A DNA stretch of 64,000 bases from Anniella stebbinsi (lineage: Eukaryota > Chordata > Lepidosauria > Squamata > Anniellidae), in the NCBI GenBank assembly GCA_029215795.1, contig JARDYH010000001.1, forward strand, positions 10,038,001 to 10,102,000, in the 5' to 3' direction. The translations under genes were made by a program, and so were the position numbers. How positions within the stretch are numbered: the stretch's first letter is position 1; the number at the start of each line of letters is the position of its first letter. Under the pieces are notes generated by a model, which ran no database searches, had not been told where the DNA came from, and worked only from the letters and a program-made list of their open reading frames with translations. Of the stretch, positions 30,649-41,864 are shown piece by piece.

Positions 30649-31975
30649 TAGGGGTGTGCACGGACCCCCCGGATCGGATCGGGACCCGGATCGGGACCTC
30701 CAATTTTGTCCCGGACCGGTTCGGACAAAATCGGAGGCCCCCCGGACCGGATCGAGTCCGATCCCGACCCAAAAATCGTACATTTTTGGATCGGCCGCCA
30801 TTTTTTTCCCCATAGACTTGCATTGCAATGCAAGTCTATGAGGAAAAAATGGCGGCGGGTGGGTAAGGGGGGGCCTAACTCCCCCCCCGGGGCCGTCCGC
30901 TGTGGACGGCCACGGCAGGTAAACCCCCTCCCCCGCGCTCCCTACCCCCCCTGGGGCCGCCCGCTTCCATCCGCTGGCGCCCGCGGGCGCCAGCGGATAG
31001 AAGCGGACGGCTCCGGGGGGGGGTAAGCCCCCTTCCCCGCCACTGCTTACCTTCTCGGCCTGTCCGGCGCCGGCGGCTACTACCAGCGGGCTCCGCGGCC
31101 TACTCTCGAGTAGCGCGCCGGGTGATGACATCACCCGGCGCGCCACCCTGGAGCAGGCCGCGGAGCCTGCTGGTAGTAGTAGGCGCCGGCGCCGGACGGG
31201 AGCCGCCGGGCCGGGCAGGTAAGGGCCCCCCTCCCCCCTCCCCCCTCCGCGCGCCCCTTCCTCCCCTCCACGCACCCCCTCCTTACCTTCCCGGCCCGGC
31301 GGCTCCCGTCCGGCGCCGGCGCCTACTACTTCCAGCAGGCTCCGCGGCCTGCTCTAGAGTAGCGCGCCGGGTGATGACATCACCCGGCGCGCCACCCTAG
31401 AGCAGGCCGCGGAGCCTGCTGGGAGTAGTAGGCGCCGGCGCCGGACGGGAGCCGCCGGGCCGGGCAGGTAAGGGCCCCCCTCCCCCCTCCCCCCTCCGCG
31501 CGCCCCCTCCTCCCCTCCACGCACCCCCTCCTTACCTTCCTGGCCCGGTGGCTCCCGGCCGGCGCCGGCGCCTACTACTACCAGCAGGCTCCGCGGCCTG
31601 CTCTAGAGTAGCGCGCCGGGTGATGACATCACCCGGCGCGCCACCCTAGAGCAGGCCGCGGAGCCTGCTAGTAGTAGTAGGCGCCGGCGCCGGACGGGAG
31701 CCACCGGGCCGAGAAGGTAAGTGCCCCCCTCCTCCCCCCCCCGCTGTCCACTTTCATCGGCGGGCGCCTGCTGGCGCCCGCCAATGGAAGCGGCGGTGGG
31801 CGCCAGTGGGCGCCCGCCGATCCGCCGATCCGCCGAACCGGTTCGGAGCTTTTTCGGACCGGTTCGGATTGGATCGGCCGATCCAGCTGCGGGATCGGAA
31901 ATCGGATAATTTATCCGATTTCCCACTGGACCGGACTCGGATCGTGGATCGGGTCCGATCCAGTGCACATCCCTA
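30649..31975 (+). mobile_element. GC-rich hAT-type element with three palindromic units, copy 2 (1,327 bp)
   Basis: A perfect 8-bp duplication GCTTTGAT (30,641-30,648 and 31,976-31,983). It has the same ends and orientation as copy 1. Unit centres GATGACATC lie at 31,124, 31,373 and 31,622. Its length is exactly 484 bp less than copy 1, equal to two 242-bp units. The subterminal palindrome CATAGACTTGCATTG with its mirror, and the flanking GCCGCCATTTTTT, are retained. Confidence 0.93.
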
Positions 31976-31983
31976 GCTTTGAT

Positions 31984-32400
31984 CTCAAGGCAAGGTCAGG
32001 AAAGCAGCATACAATGCAATAGGAGTGAATAGAAAATTTGTTTCCAGCACTGGTTAGGTAAACTCTGAAGCACTTTAAAACTAAAAGCTGCTGAGCCCCA
32101 CCCAGGACTCAGCTGCAGCCGCTTTCTCCTAAGGAGCCCTTCTTTGTGAGGAAGCGCTCCTCTCTCAGGAGCCCTACTGGCTTGTTGCTTGAGGTGATGA
32201 TGCTCCTGGGAGCCAGGGGATTGCTCTGCCGCTGCCTCAGAGGAAGTTCCCTCCCCCTGACAGGGATGAACCTGCAGCCATCTCCCCTGAAGGCCCAACC
32301 TCCTTCTGGTCTGGCAACTATGGTGGATCTTGGGTGCTCTCGGTTTCTGGGAGCTCTAGCTCTTCCTCTGAGGAGGATTCCTCCAGTGTGGGCATGACAC
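31984..32400. other. No gene recognised
   Basis: Sequence between two transposons; frames near 32,146-32,397 have no recognisable domain. Confidence 0.45.
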
Positions 32401-32403
32401 CAA

Positions 32404-32748
32404 GGCTGCCTCTACAAGAGGCATTTAAAGCTCTTTCAAGGCGCATTAAAAAATGTACCTCTACAAGAACGGAGCGCAAATCGGGCGTAGAGGCGCGTTT
32501 TCTCTCCGATTATGCGCATTATCGAATGCGCGTTAAATAGCGAGCTTTATTTTGCTCCGGCCATTAAAGCGCATTTTGACTATGTGAACAAGTGATTCTC
32601 CGCATGTCAACAGTTTAAATCGTGTTTCGGTTGTGCAGTAATGCGCTTCACAGCCTCTCGTACAGAGGTATTAGGCGTAAATGCGCCTCTGTGAATATGC
32701 GCATAATCGCCTAACCAGGCATAAAGGCGAATTCTTGTAGATGAGGCC
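32404..32748. mobile_element. CpG-containing MITE with 3-bp duplication (345 bp)
   Basis: The ends GGCTGCCTCTACAAGAGGC and TTCTTGTAGATGAGGCC are inverted repeats with a few mismatches. Both sides are flanked by CAA (32,401-32,403 and 32,749-32,751). The interior is rich in GCGCATTA/TAATGCGC words (for example TTATGCGCATTATCGAATGC) and is unlike its surroundings. There is no open frame. A 3-bp duplication would suit PIF/Harbinger-type transposition. Confidence 0.75.
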
Positions 32749-32751
32749 CAA

Positions 32752-32830
32752 GGGATGCTGGGGATGAAACATGGGGCTTTTTCTAGGCAAAGCAGGTTCT
32801 CTACCACTGAGGTACACTCCAGTGAGTGAG
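32752..32830 (-). mobile_element. tRNA-derived SINE head fragment
   Basis: GGTTCTCTACCACTGAGGTA, read on the minus strand, gives an A-box-like TACCTCAGTGGTAGAGAACC as in the SINE at 63,350-63,485. Confidence 0.5.
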
Positions 32831-33269
32831 TCAACCCGTCAATCCATGAGATCTAAATGGTTGAGGGGAATGTGTGATATTTCTGTCTTCAATTACTTTT
32901 ATTAATGTTGTTACGTGTCAAATCTTGCTCCCCTTAACATTAATATGGTAGATATTTGTAACAGAATCAACAAATGAGCCATCTATTCTTCTGTCCTCGC
33001 ATGGTATTTATTGTATTTTGTGAGATAATGGGACGAAGATGGGATGCTTAAGGTTAATGAGCCAGTAGTTGTCATACAGGCACTCATCTCCATGGGTGTT
33101 TACTGTCTCTTTATTGTGTTCATAATTTGATTCTGTGAAATGCAAACAAAACTCCATAATGCCTTTTACTTATTTTGATCCATGGATAAATGGGGAAGTC
33201 AAGGGGACCAGCTTTGGGAAGAACCATATAGAGCCTACCAAAACTCCAAGTTCCCATCCCTGTCACCTG

Positions 33270-33388
33270 CAGTAAAAAGGACTTCTACTGAGACCCTGGA
33301 GAACTACTGCCAGTCAGTGTAGACAATACTAGGCTAGATGGATGACTGATGTGACCTTGGATAGGCAGCTTCCTGTGTTGTTTCTCAT
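33270..33388 (+). mobile_element. tRNA-derived SINE 3' fragment
   Basis: AACTACTGCCAGTCAGTGTA, then GACAATACTAGGCTAGATGG and GGCAGCTTCCTGTGTTG, match the SINE body found inverted at 62,985-63,485. Confidence 0.6.
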
Positions 33389-33504
33389 TAGGTTTTGTAG
33401 TTGTTAGGTGGCTTTTGAACTATATTGTGGTAAGAGGGTTTGCAGATGTACCTCTGAAAATGAGCAGGGTGGGGTTTTCTGCTCCATCAAAGCCTCCACC
33501 TTTT

Positions 33505-33740
33505 GCTGCTCTTTCTTCTCTTTCTTCTCTTTCTCTTCCTTCTTCTCTTCTCTTCTTTCTTATCCTTCCCTCCTCCTCCTCCTCCTCCTCCTCCTCCTCC
33601 TCCTCCTCCTCCTCCTCCTCCTCTTTATTCTCTTCTTCCTCCTCCTCTTCCTTTTCTTTATCTTAATTCACCTCCTTCTCTTCCTTCTCTTCTTTCATCT
33701 CCTTCTTTGCCTTCTCTTTCCCCTCTTCCTACCAGAAGCT
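33505..33740 (+). repeat. Long polypyrimidine tract with (TCC)n core
   Basis: Roughly 235 bp almost entirely of C and T on the + strand, with a core of about seventeen TCC units at about 33,570-33,622. It produces three overlapping low-complexity frames that are not genes. Confidence 0.95.
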
Positions 33741-33913
33741 AGCCAAGCATTGTGTGATTCGGTCATCAGTGGCTCACCAAAGCATCAGGCAGAGAGACCT
33801 CCCTCCCCCTTTCTCTGGAGGTGCTAGCAGCTGATCCTGGGACTTTCTGTATGCAAAACATGCACTCCCCATTCCTAGGCCATGAAATTGAGGAGACCTC
33901 TTTGGCTAATTCC

Positions 33914-34334
33914 TAGGGCTGAATGAAAAATGCACTTCAGTTCATTTTTGATCAGGAGTTTCACAGTTCATGCCTTCTGGACTGAACATGGTCGAAGCCC
34001 ACACATTTCCAAGCTTGCAGTGTGATTCGTGGACCCAAACAAAATGTGTTCTACAACATGCATATATTTGAAGAATGCTCATGAAAAACATCTGTGCCCT
34101 TGAAAAATGTGCACAAATAGGCTTTAATCAATGGGAGAACAATGTGTAGATTTCAAAAATTCATACAATTGATGCATACATTTGGGAAAATACCCATGGA
34201 TTTTCATGCAAAAGGGGGGGGGGGTGGACCAAAACAAAGCTCACAAACTCATACAGATTCAATTCGGAATGAGCTTTGAGATGAAATTTGGAGAACTTTG
34301 GAGCGCTCAGGTCTTGCTGATTCACACATCCCTA
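33914..34334 (+). mobile_element. TAGGGCTG...CACATCCCTA repeat (421 bp)
   Basis: The left end is TAGGGCTGAATG and the right end is TTCACACATCCCTA. The flanking 8-mers CTAATTCC and TCATTTCC match at only 5 of 8. The interior AAATGTGCACAAATAGGC and CCATGGATTTTCATGC recur inverted at 47,228-47,600. Fragments occur near 41,000 and 59,400. Probably an old member of the TAGGGNTGTGCA transposon group. Confidence 0.6.
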
Positions 34335-35136
34335 TCATTTCCAAGAGTGGGGCACAAGCCTTTCATCCATCATCCTTTTCCATCATCCATCTTGGGCCTG
34401 AGTAGCTTTACTTCCGATTTACTTAGCTTCACCCCTCCCCACTGTCTTTCTGGTCTCTAGATAGGGATGGGAGGATGGGTTCTGAGTCATTGGCATTCTC
34501 TCTTAAAGGCTTGGGAAGATTTCCTGTTGATTCCTGAAGAGTTTTAGAGGATCTCCTCTCCCATTTCCTGTTTTGGCTAGTAAATTTCTAGTTCAGTTCA
34601 GAAATGAAACCCATCAACCAAACACAAAGAAGAGACCAGAGCAGCCGAGCAATGCACACCAAAATACTGTGGTTCATAAAAGTCACCCTCTCACCTCTGC
34701 TGATATTTCACTCTTCAAGATTGATGACAACCGGATGCAGCAACCTGTACCCAAACTCAAGTGTTAGACTTCCTTGTCTGATGCCATATTGCCATTATAC
34801 AGGCTTCAACGTTAATGGGAAATCACACGGCAACGTTTTGCTTGCAGAATCTTAAATAATATCTATGAAGTGCTTTTGATGCTTAAGAACCTGTCAAGCA
34901 GAGCAACTGTAAACTAGGTGCGGTGGTGGACAAGCCACCAATTCCAAAGCCCTGCCGCTTCACTCCAGCGAGGGTATCAGAGATGGTGGCGAATCATACA
35001 ATGAACTGGTGCTATCCCAATGCTACACAGCCCATCAGATTGGATGATGTACTGTCACAATTGATAGCAAGTGAGTGCAGTCAACAGTGAGGAAAAGTGA
35101 TGGCAATGGAAGTGAATGAGGCTGCAAACCTATATA
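34335..35136. other. No gene recognised
   Basis: Unique-looking DNA; short frames at 34,573-34,855 lack domains. Confidence 0.45.
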
Positions 35137-35530
35137 CCAGAGGTGGGAAACCTTGGGCTCAAGGACCAAATCTGGCTCTCCGAGGTTGCTGGAAAAGCCC
35201 TTAGGGTTCCCCAAATGGCCATGCCCACTTCTCCTGGCCCCACCCCTTCCCTCCAACTGCCAATTGTTTGATGGTTCCCTGGTTTTAGTGCAGTTTTTCC
35301 CCAATCTAAAAAGCTGAAATGCCTCTCCTAAGGCTAGGTTACTAGCAGTAAGAGCTTTCAGCTAAATGGGCTAGTATTATTTGTATGATGGCCCTGCCCC
35401 TTTTGAATTTGGCCCAACCCCCTTTTGAATCTGGCCCCACCCCCTTTTGAATCTGGCCTCATCCATTTTAATTCAGCCCCACCCACTACTGGAATGCGAC
35501 TCTCAAGAGCTTATCTGCAATTGAACCCAG
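35137..35530. mobile_element. Dispersed repeat containing a 24-bp minisatellite
   Basis: AGAGGTGGGAAACCTTGGGC begins a repeat whose middle (CAATTGTTTGATGGTTCCC, GCAGTTTTTCCCC, CAGTAAGAGCTTT) is shared with 60,840-60,960. It ends CCACTACTGGAATGCGACTC. Both copies are degraded, and the transposon class is unknown. Confidence 0.5.
35391..35494 (+). repeat. Minisatellite, about 24-bp unit, four copies
   Basis: Four imperfect units of CCCCTTTTGAATYTGGCCC, lying inside the dispersed repeat at 35,137-35,530. Confidence 0.8.
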
Positions 35531-36908
35531 GTCTTGAGCTGAAAGAGGATCCTCACTGTTGCAGCACATCCTTACATGGGAGTAAATCTCATTAAACACA
35601 AAAGGGGCTTGCTTCTGAGTAATCCTGTACAGTACTGGACTCCATGTGAACTATATTCATTAGTGGTGGAAAAAAGTCCATTAAAAAAATAGAAATGGGG
35701 TAGCATTGTTCATGGAGGGGGGGAACTCTGCATAGTTTGGGCTCAGTTCCAATCCAGTTGATAGGTTTTAAAGCTGAGTTTCTAACACACTGAGATCTGC
35801 TTAACACAAGGGAAACAAACAATGTTTCTAAACGGCAAAAGCTCAAATGCACGCCACTTTGACGCAACATGGCTCTTCTTTAGTCTGTCCTGGTGCCAAT
35901 TAACATGATCAAATATTTATAACTCATCTGATGATACACAGGGAGCTTGGCTAATGTATCTATTTTCCCAAGCCAGGAGATTAAAATACAAATAATTCAA
36001 AAGCAACAGTCCCAGAAAGCTGGCTTCTTCTTTTTTATAGTGTTGCTGGAGCAAAATGTTGGAATTGCTTTAATCAGGGTTGGGGAAGGGAAGGTTATCA
36101 TGGCAGCCGCTAAGCAAAACATTTGGAGCTATCCATATTCCAGTCCCAAAGATGGATACAAGAATGGATTAATCTCTTCTTCTGGTCTCATTTAATCCCC
36201 CTCCTAATTATTAGAACATTTTTGTACTTAATTTATTGTTGTTTTTTTGTGTTTCCATGAAAGAGAATAAGAGCTTTTCTACACGAGGCATTTATTGTGT
36301 GTTTATCATTCTCTACTCATATGGTTTACAGGTCTTTAGACGATGTTGTGACCCTCTAGTTTTGCTTCCATTTTTAAACAGCACTTTTGGCAGCTTCTTT
36401 TAAACTAGGGAAAATGTTTATTATTTGTGAAAGCAAAAGAAAACATTTCCCCATTTGTGTATGCTGTTCTGCTATATCACAGTGCCACCTAGAGGTTCTG
36501 CAGTGGAAAGGCTTTTGATGTAGTGCTCAGATCTCAATTCTGGGGTGAAACTGAAAGTAGATACAGCGGATTAACAGCCTGAAGTAGAAACGCTCTAAGA
36601 AGAAAAGCCATGCCGAACTGAATGAAGTTTCACAACTATCTTAACATGGAGGATACTTTGCATTTTAGCCTGCTCAAGCTTCAGCCTCATGTGCTCTCCC
36701 TTTCCCTCTGGTCCTCTGTTGTGACCGCTCCCTCCATTTATACTAACATCTGGGGAACTCCACTTAGTTTAAACCAGGGATGCAAAACCACTTTTGGAGA
36801 AGCTTTCAGAGGCTGCAGTCCAGTGGTGAGAAGGACTAAATGCAAAAAGGATGAAGCCAAAATGGCCCAAAATATCAGGGTATTTTAGCTTAAAGCCCTT
36901 ACTGCCAG
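35531..36908. other. No gene recognised
   Basis: A short interspersed repeat lies at about 35,574-35,645 (AGTAAATCTCATT, GCTTCTGAGTAATCC). The rest appears single-copy. Confidence 0.45.
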
Positions 36909-37085
36909 TAATTAATTAATTAATTAATTAATTCCATTTATATACTGCCCCATAGCCGAAGCTCTCTGGGCGTTTTACAAAAATTAAAAACATTGAACAT
37001 TAAAAACACCGATATACAAAATGTAAAACGATAAAGCATAAAAACAAGTTAAAGTTACAATATCCTTCTGGGTCAAAGCACATCT
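36909..37085 (-). mobile_element. L2-like LINE 3' UTR tail
   Basis: An (AATT)n tail at 36,909-36,933 is followed by the reverse complement of the 3' UTR at 58,600-58,740 (CGAAGCTCTCTGGGCGTTTT, CCGATATACAAAATG, GACCCAGAAGGATATTG). It has no coding sequence. Confidence 0.8.
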
Positions 37086-37214
37086 TTACATCTGTACATC
37101 TTTCCCTTTAGCATCTGCTCTGGTTTCAGTTCTAAACTTTCTCTTCCTTCCCCTCAGCGCCTCTCTCCATATTTCTCTCATTTGCCAACCTGCCCTCTTA
37201 TTCCACTAAAGCAA

Positions 37215-37436
37215 AATATAGGTTCCACCTGATCCAGGTGTGATTAATGGACTTTCCAGCTCAAGTGTCTCATCTTCAGACTGATCATCCAGCTTTTTCT
37301 TTTTCTTCTTCGTTGGATCTCTCGGCTTCCTCAAGAGGGAAAAATCTTCTGGATGTCTGATGTTAAAGGTCTTGCAGATGTTGAAGACTCTGTCAGAGAA
37401 GTTGACTTTCACCTCACATACTTCATGTTGGGAAGT
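37215..37436 (-). pseudogene. FERMT2: Kindlin-2 (FERMT2) pseudogene fragment
   Basis: The minus strand encodes VKVNFSDRVF, ICKTFNIRHPE, KPRDPTKKKKKKLDDQSEDE and PLITPGSG. These match kindlin-2, the integrin-activating adaptor, at about residues 103-178 of the human protein by memory (the F1 subdomain with its poly-lysine loop). Upstream, LPNMKYV is visible but is separated by a 1-base deletion, so the frame is broken at about 37,412. KAVSD is replaced by a single Asn (a 12-base deletion). After GSGG-TY the match ends abruptly and a stop follows at 37,206-37,208. No splice-bounded exon or continuation is found on either side. It is therefore an old gene fragment, probably a truncated retrocopy. 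The lysine run and DDQSEDE favour FERMT2 over FERMT1 or FERMT3. Confidence 0.82.
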
Positions 37437-38597
37437 TGGAGTTGAGAAGTTGGGAAGTAATCGAGCCTTGGGAGAGGCATTTCAACTTTTAGAATGGGGG
37501 GTGGGGGGAAAACCTGCAGAAAAGCCAGAAAACCACTGAACTATTGGTGGTTGAGGAAAAGGTGATGGTGCCATGGGAAGGGTGTGTGGCTATCTGGAAA
37601 CCATGGTGTGCTGGATTGAAACTCCAGACTAGGACCCCAGGCCTGGTTTAAACTGTAGTGTGCTAACAAGCCAGGATCATAAACCACCATTTGATCCTGG
37701 CTTGTTTCAATGTAGTCTACTTTAAAACACGGGTAGGGAAATCCCCCCCCAAAAAACGCACACCCATTTATGTGCAAGGTTGTGAATGAGGGCAAGTTCG
37801 GACAATTTGCGAACTGAAATTCAATCCTCGTATATTGCTAGGAATTTTGCTCTGCCAAATTCTAGAGTGACCTTGTGCCCGCAGGCCACACCTGTGTTGA
37901 ATCATCCTACACGCCACAGACATCCGCCTGCAGGAAAGACTGTTCCGAAAGGCTCAAGCCAGTGAGCCAAGCCACATGAGACCATCTTGAATAACACATG
38001 AGTTTCTGCTCTGCTCCGTAGAATCTGCTTCAGAACTCATAGAAAATCACACACCCTGTTGTGTGCAGTAGGCTTCTTTAAAGGAAAAGTTTTAGCCTCT
38101 GGCAAACGACAACCTACTTCAAGGGGACTAAAATGCCAAGAAAGGGAGATGTCCAATTCTTCAAGGCAGGGGGAGAGACTGGCATGCAGTGTAGCTCCCT
38201 GGATATCTTCTTTGATTACTCTTGGAAGGAGCTTCATCTCATCCCATCCCAGCAGTGAGAATTGTATCTCCTCAGTAGCAAATCCATCATGAGACATACT
38301 AGGGTGCTATTTTTCTTCAATAGCTGTAGTGGCGCATCTGTTTTTTCTTCTTTCAAGCCTACAGACCTGCGAATGCACAGTTGTGTGTCTTGCTTAGTTG
38401 AGTGCCTGCAGAAAAGTGGCAGAAATGAGCGATGCAGCAATAACCTGGATGGACCCAGCTCTCCACTGGATTCCAATTAAACTGAAGGGGAATTCAGAGA
38501 ATCAGGGGAATTCAGACTATGAACTACCTCCATTTGAAAAGCCTCACTCTAATGCAACCTGAGTGCAGTAGGCCTGATTCATTTGGGCTTCATGAGT

Positions 38598-38830
38598 TTA
38601 GGGCCAGTCCTACCATAAAGCAATGTGATGCAACTGCCTCAGGTGGCAGAAGCTGGGGGTCAACAGTGGCCAACCCCAAGGCAACCTCCCTGAGCATCCC
38701 AAAGCATTCTTCTCCATTGGAAGACAGGAAAGTGTCTTGCACCCCCTAAATGAATCTGCTGCCCTCAGCTGCAATGGAGAATGCTATTCCTTCAACAGTG
38801 TCAAAGGAAGATTCAACTGCATATACAGAA
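38598..38830 (+). mobile_element. Dispersed repeat (GGGCCGGCCCTACCATA type)
   Basis: GGGCCAGTCCTACCATAAAG, TGCCTCAGGTGGCAG and GAAGATTCAACTGC parallel the copy at 51,961-52,150. The class is unknown. Confidence 0.5.
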
Positions 38831-40454
38831 CGTTGAGTTCAGGGTATGGAACGGGGGAACTGCCAACTTGTCCTTCAACTCAAGCAGCAAAATAACTTGG
38901 ACCAAGCCTATTCATCCCTGTCAGTAGGGTTGTCGAAGGAATCTGTTTGGCAAGTGAAGCTCAACGAGCTTCCCTTGGTTTGGCCTGCTTTCGACTGTAG
39001 AGCCTGAATCGATCTGCCCCGAATCAGGCCAGCTCATGCCCAAGTTATGGCTGAATTTTGCTCAGATTTGTGCAACTTTGCATGAATGGCAGAAATGGTG
39101 GCCACCATTTGTTCAAATCCCAGTTTACACAGATTTCTATTTGCACAGATTATGATCTCACACACACACACAGCTCTTGGAGTTCGAGAAAAAGCTATGG
39201 CTCATCCTGGAAATGCAAGCCGAGTCGGGCACGCCATGGAACTCCATCGAGCAGAAAAAGAGACAGATTTCCCAGCAACAGATATTCCTACCTACCAGTC
39301 TGCCCCCCACCCCTTCTTCCTTTCCCAGCATCCTCTTTGCTTTCCCCAAACAATCCAGGAAGAGTTATGTCACCTTTTCTGTTGCTCGTATGAATTAGGA
39401 CTTACACTTTTGTAGGGACGGCAACAATTGGAGGCACGGTTGGGCACCTGTCAAAGGCACATCCTTCATCAGGAGCCCACTGACAATAGCCCTGCCCACA
39501 AGGCTGCTTCCCCTACTGGCATGACTCTCCAGAAACTGAACATGAAGCATCAGAGAGCAGCTTGTACACATGAAGGATCCTTTCTCATTAATCAAACTTG
39601 TGAACACCAGGGCTGTGGCCAGCAGGAATGTCACCATTTGGGAGTGCAGCCCATGGACACAATCCTGCTCACAATGAATGGATGAGACAGGGGGTCATGT
39701 ACTTTTGAGAATCACCGTCACATGGTATGTCCTTGCAAAGACTCACAGAAAAATGCCACAGAGCTTAATCCTGAACTGTGCTTTGTGTCTGGATGTTGAA
39801 ATATTTTCTCTCAGCATGAAGCATCATCTTTCAATGTTTGCTTTGCATTGCCTTCTTCAAAATCCCTGGGTCCTTGCTACAGCTCTCTAGGATCTGATGA
39901 ATTTACACCAGGGATAAATTTAGTTTTCTCCAATCCTTTTTTCTTCTTACTGCTGACTGTTTCTATTTGGATACCCTCAGAGACACTCATCCAGGCATTA
40001 CTGGGGTGTGCATTTTTCTTTCTCCAAGTAAGAGTTTATCAGCCTCCTGGAGAACAGGTTGATGACCCTGGCTTCCCTAAGCAATATGAGATCCCCTTGC
40101 AAATCCTTCCCTGCTTTAGAAGATGCTCAGGGAAAAAAATGTTATACTTTTTCTCTGTCCCCATTTCTGAGAGCTGAGCAGGCTTTGCAATAATACACAG
40201 AGAGCATCAAAGGAAATCAAACTCATTCTCAATTGGTAGCTACCCAGAGAAAAAGTAGCTGTGCACCTGTGTGGGTGTTCTTGGCCTTTCAGAGTGTCTT
40301 TTTTAAATAACAATAAAAAAAATTATTGCAAGATTTCCTACACAATAGGGATCTGTCTGCCAAATCAGCACTGTGAGTAGTCTTGGCACTGTGGAAAATT
40401 TCAGCCTGACATTTAGAAGGGAGCAGAAATGATTTAGATTACATTTACAAGTTA

Positions 40455-40456
<2 letters not shown>

Positions 40457-40488
<32 letters not shown>
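40457..40488. repeat. (GT)n microsatellite
   Basis: About sixteen GT units. Confidence 0.95.
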
Positions 40489-40490
<2 letters not shown>

Positions 40491-41215
40491 CCCTTCGCTC
40501 TCTCTTCAAAGACCTTTTCTTCATTCTAACATGAAGGCAGGTGAGGTTCTGTGAGGCATGCAGAATGTCTGTCTGAGCAGTGGCGGCATCTTAAGCAAAT
40601 TGCTAATGTATATATGCTAAGATGCTATATATATATATATATATATATGCTTGGGTAGTTCCATTTATTGAAATAAGACATTTACTAGGGAGTGTGATAG
40701 GCGGACAATGTGTTTAGCCTTTACAATTTTTTTTTTTTAAAAATAAACTTGGCTTGCCAGAAATAATCTGTTGCCTCAGGCTGCAACTGCACTTTATGTG
40801 GCCATCACATAGTTTAAAACTACAAGTGCTATGTTCTCCCTCTGCAAAGCACCATTGGCAGGAAGCAATTTGTAGAAAAGAACTGAGTGGGCAGGAGGAA
40901 AGATATACAACCTAGAGATGTACAAGGATTTTGTTCCTTCTTGCGGAACGCTCAACCAAGCCCTGTTCAGAACCCCTAATGTGAATGCAAACACATGTGC
41001 ATTTCAAAGAAAATGTTTGCACATTTCCAAAGTAGGGAGCCCACTCTAAAAATGTGCATTTTTCATGGTTTGCTGAATGGGAAAAAGTGCACTTTTAAAA
41101 TTGTGCATTTTTCCTGATCAAAGGTTAGTCCTTTTCTCCATCGAGGAAAAGAAAAAAAGACCCTAGCACTTGGGAATGCGGACTGTGCTTGGAGGAGGAA
41201 TTTGGAGAATCTCAG

Positions 41216-41709
41216 TGTCATAACTAGGCCTGTTCCCTTTAGGCTGGAAGAAGGAGTTTCACACCATCAATCAGAATCAGATTCTGAAGCAGAAGAGACA
41301 GCGCCTATATGGGGAGTGGGGAAGATGACTCTCATGGGCTCTTCACCAGCTGGGAATTCAGGATTCTTCCAAGGGGGAGGGCACTGAAAGGCTAGCTGAT
41401 CCAAGAGTACATCACAGATTAAAATGGGCAGAGCTAAAGGAGGGTGAGAGAAGGCTGGCCCGGCTAGCTTCTTGCCAAAGGCTTCTTCAGAACATTCCTC
41501 CTTCAAGTACTGGGAAAAGGCTTTCCCTTTTTCTTGAAAGGACAATTGTCTTGCTTAGTTTGCATAATTTTGTCTAGAGAGAAGTTCCTAGAAGTTAGAG
41601 TCCCTTCAGGTGTGAAGAGATGTTTATTGCCTGAATAAAGTTTTGTGGATTACGTGGCAGACCTCTTTATTGTCTCCCAATAAAGCGAGAGGTTTTGGGA
41701 AGCACGACA
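41216..41709 (+). mobile_element. Solo LTR, copy 1 (494 bp)
   Basis: It starts TGTCATAACTAGGCCTG and ends GAAGCACGACA, the TG...CA termini of an LTR. The flanking 5-mers CTCAG (41,211-41,215) and CTCAA (41,710-41,714) match at 4 of 5. A polyadenylation-type AATAAA lies at about 41,633. No internal region or second LTR adjoins, so it is a solo LTR left by recombination. Whether the parent was a Gypsy element or an endogenous retrovirus cannot be told from the LTR alone. CTCTTTAT at about 41,663-41,670 is the uninterrupted version of the insertion site seen in copy 2. Confidence 0.82.
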
Positions 41710-41864
41710 CTCAAGGAGCCCTAATAACACATGTTCACCCGTCACTCTTCATGCTGGGTGGCCATTTTACACATTGCCAAAAATACCTCTCCTAAAAGGA
41801 GTACCAAAGGACACACTTTTGCATACAGTTGGCACGTATAGGTGCAAATGTAGACATAGTGGCT

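Larger units (their letters stand above)
37451..41210. other. No gene recognised
   Basis: Mostly single-copy DNA. It holds a repeat at about 38,598-38,830 (GCCAGTCCTACCATAAAGC) shared with 51,961-52,150. A (GT)n lies at 40,457-40,488 and an (AT)n at about 40,625-40,649. A degraded TGTGCATTTTT-rich repeat lies at about 40,913-41,130. Frames at 38,037-38,297 and 39,848-40,177 lack recognisable domains. Confidence 0.4.

Noticed and set aside
33408..33827. 139-codon frame rich in Ser/Pro/Leu
   Set aside because: It is a translation of a (TCC)n polypyrimidine tract in three frames.
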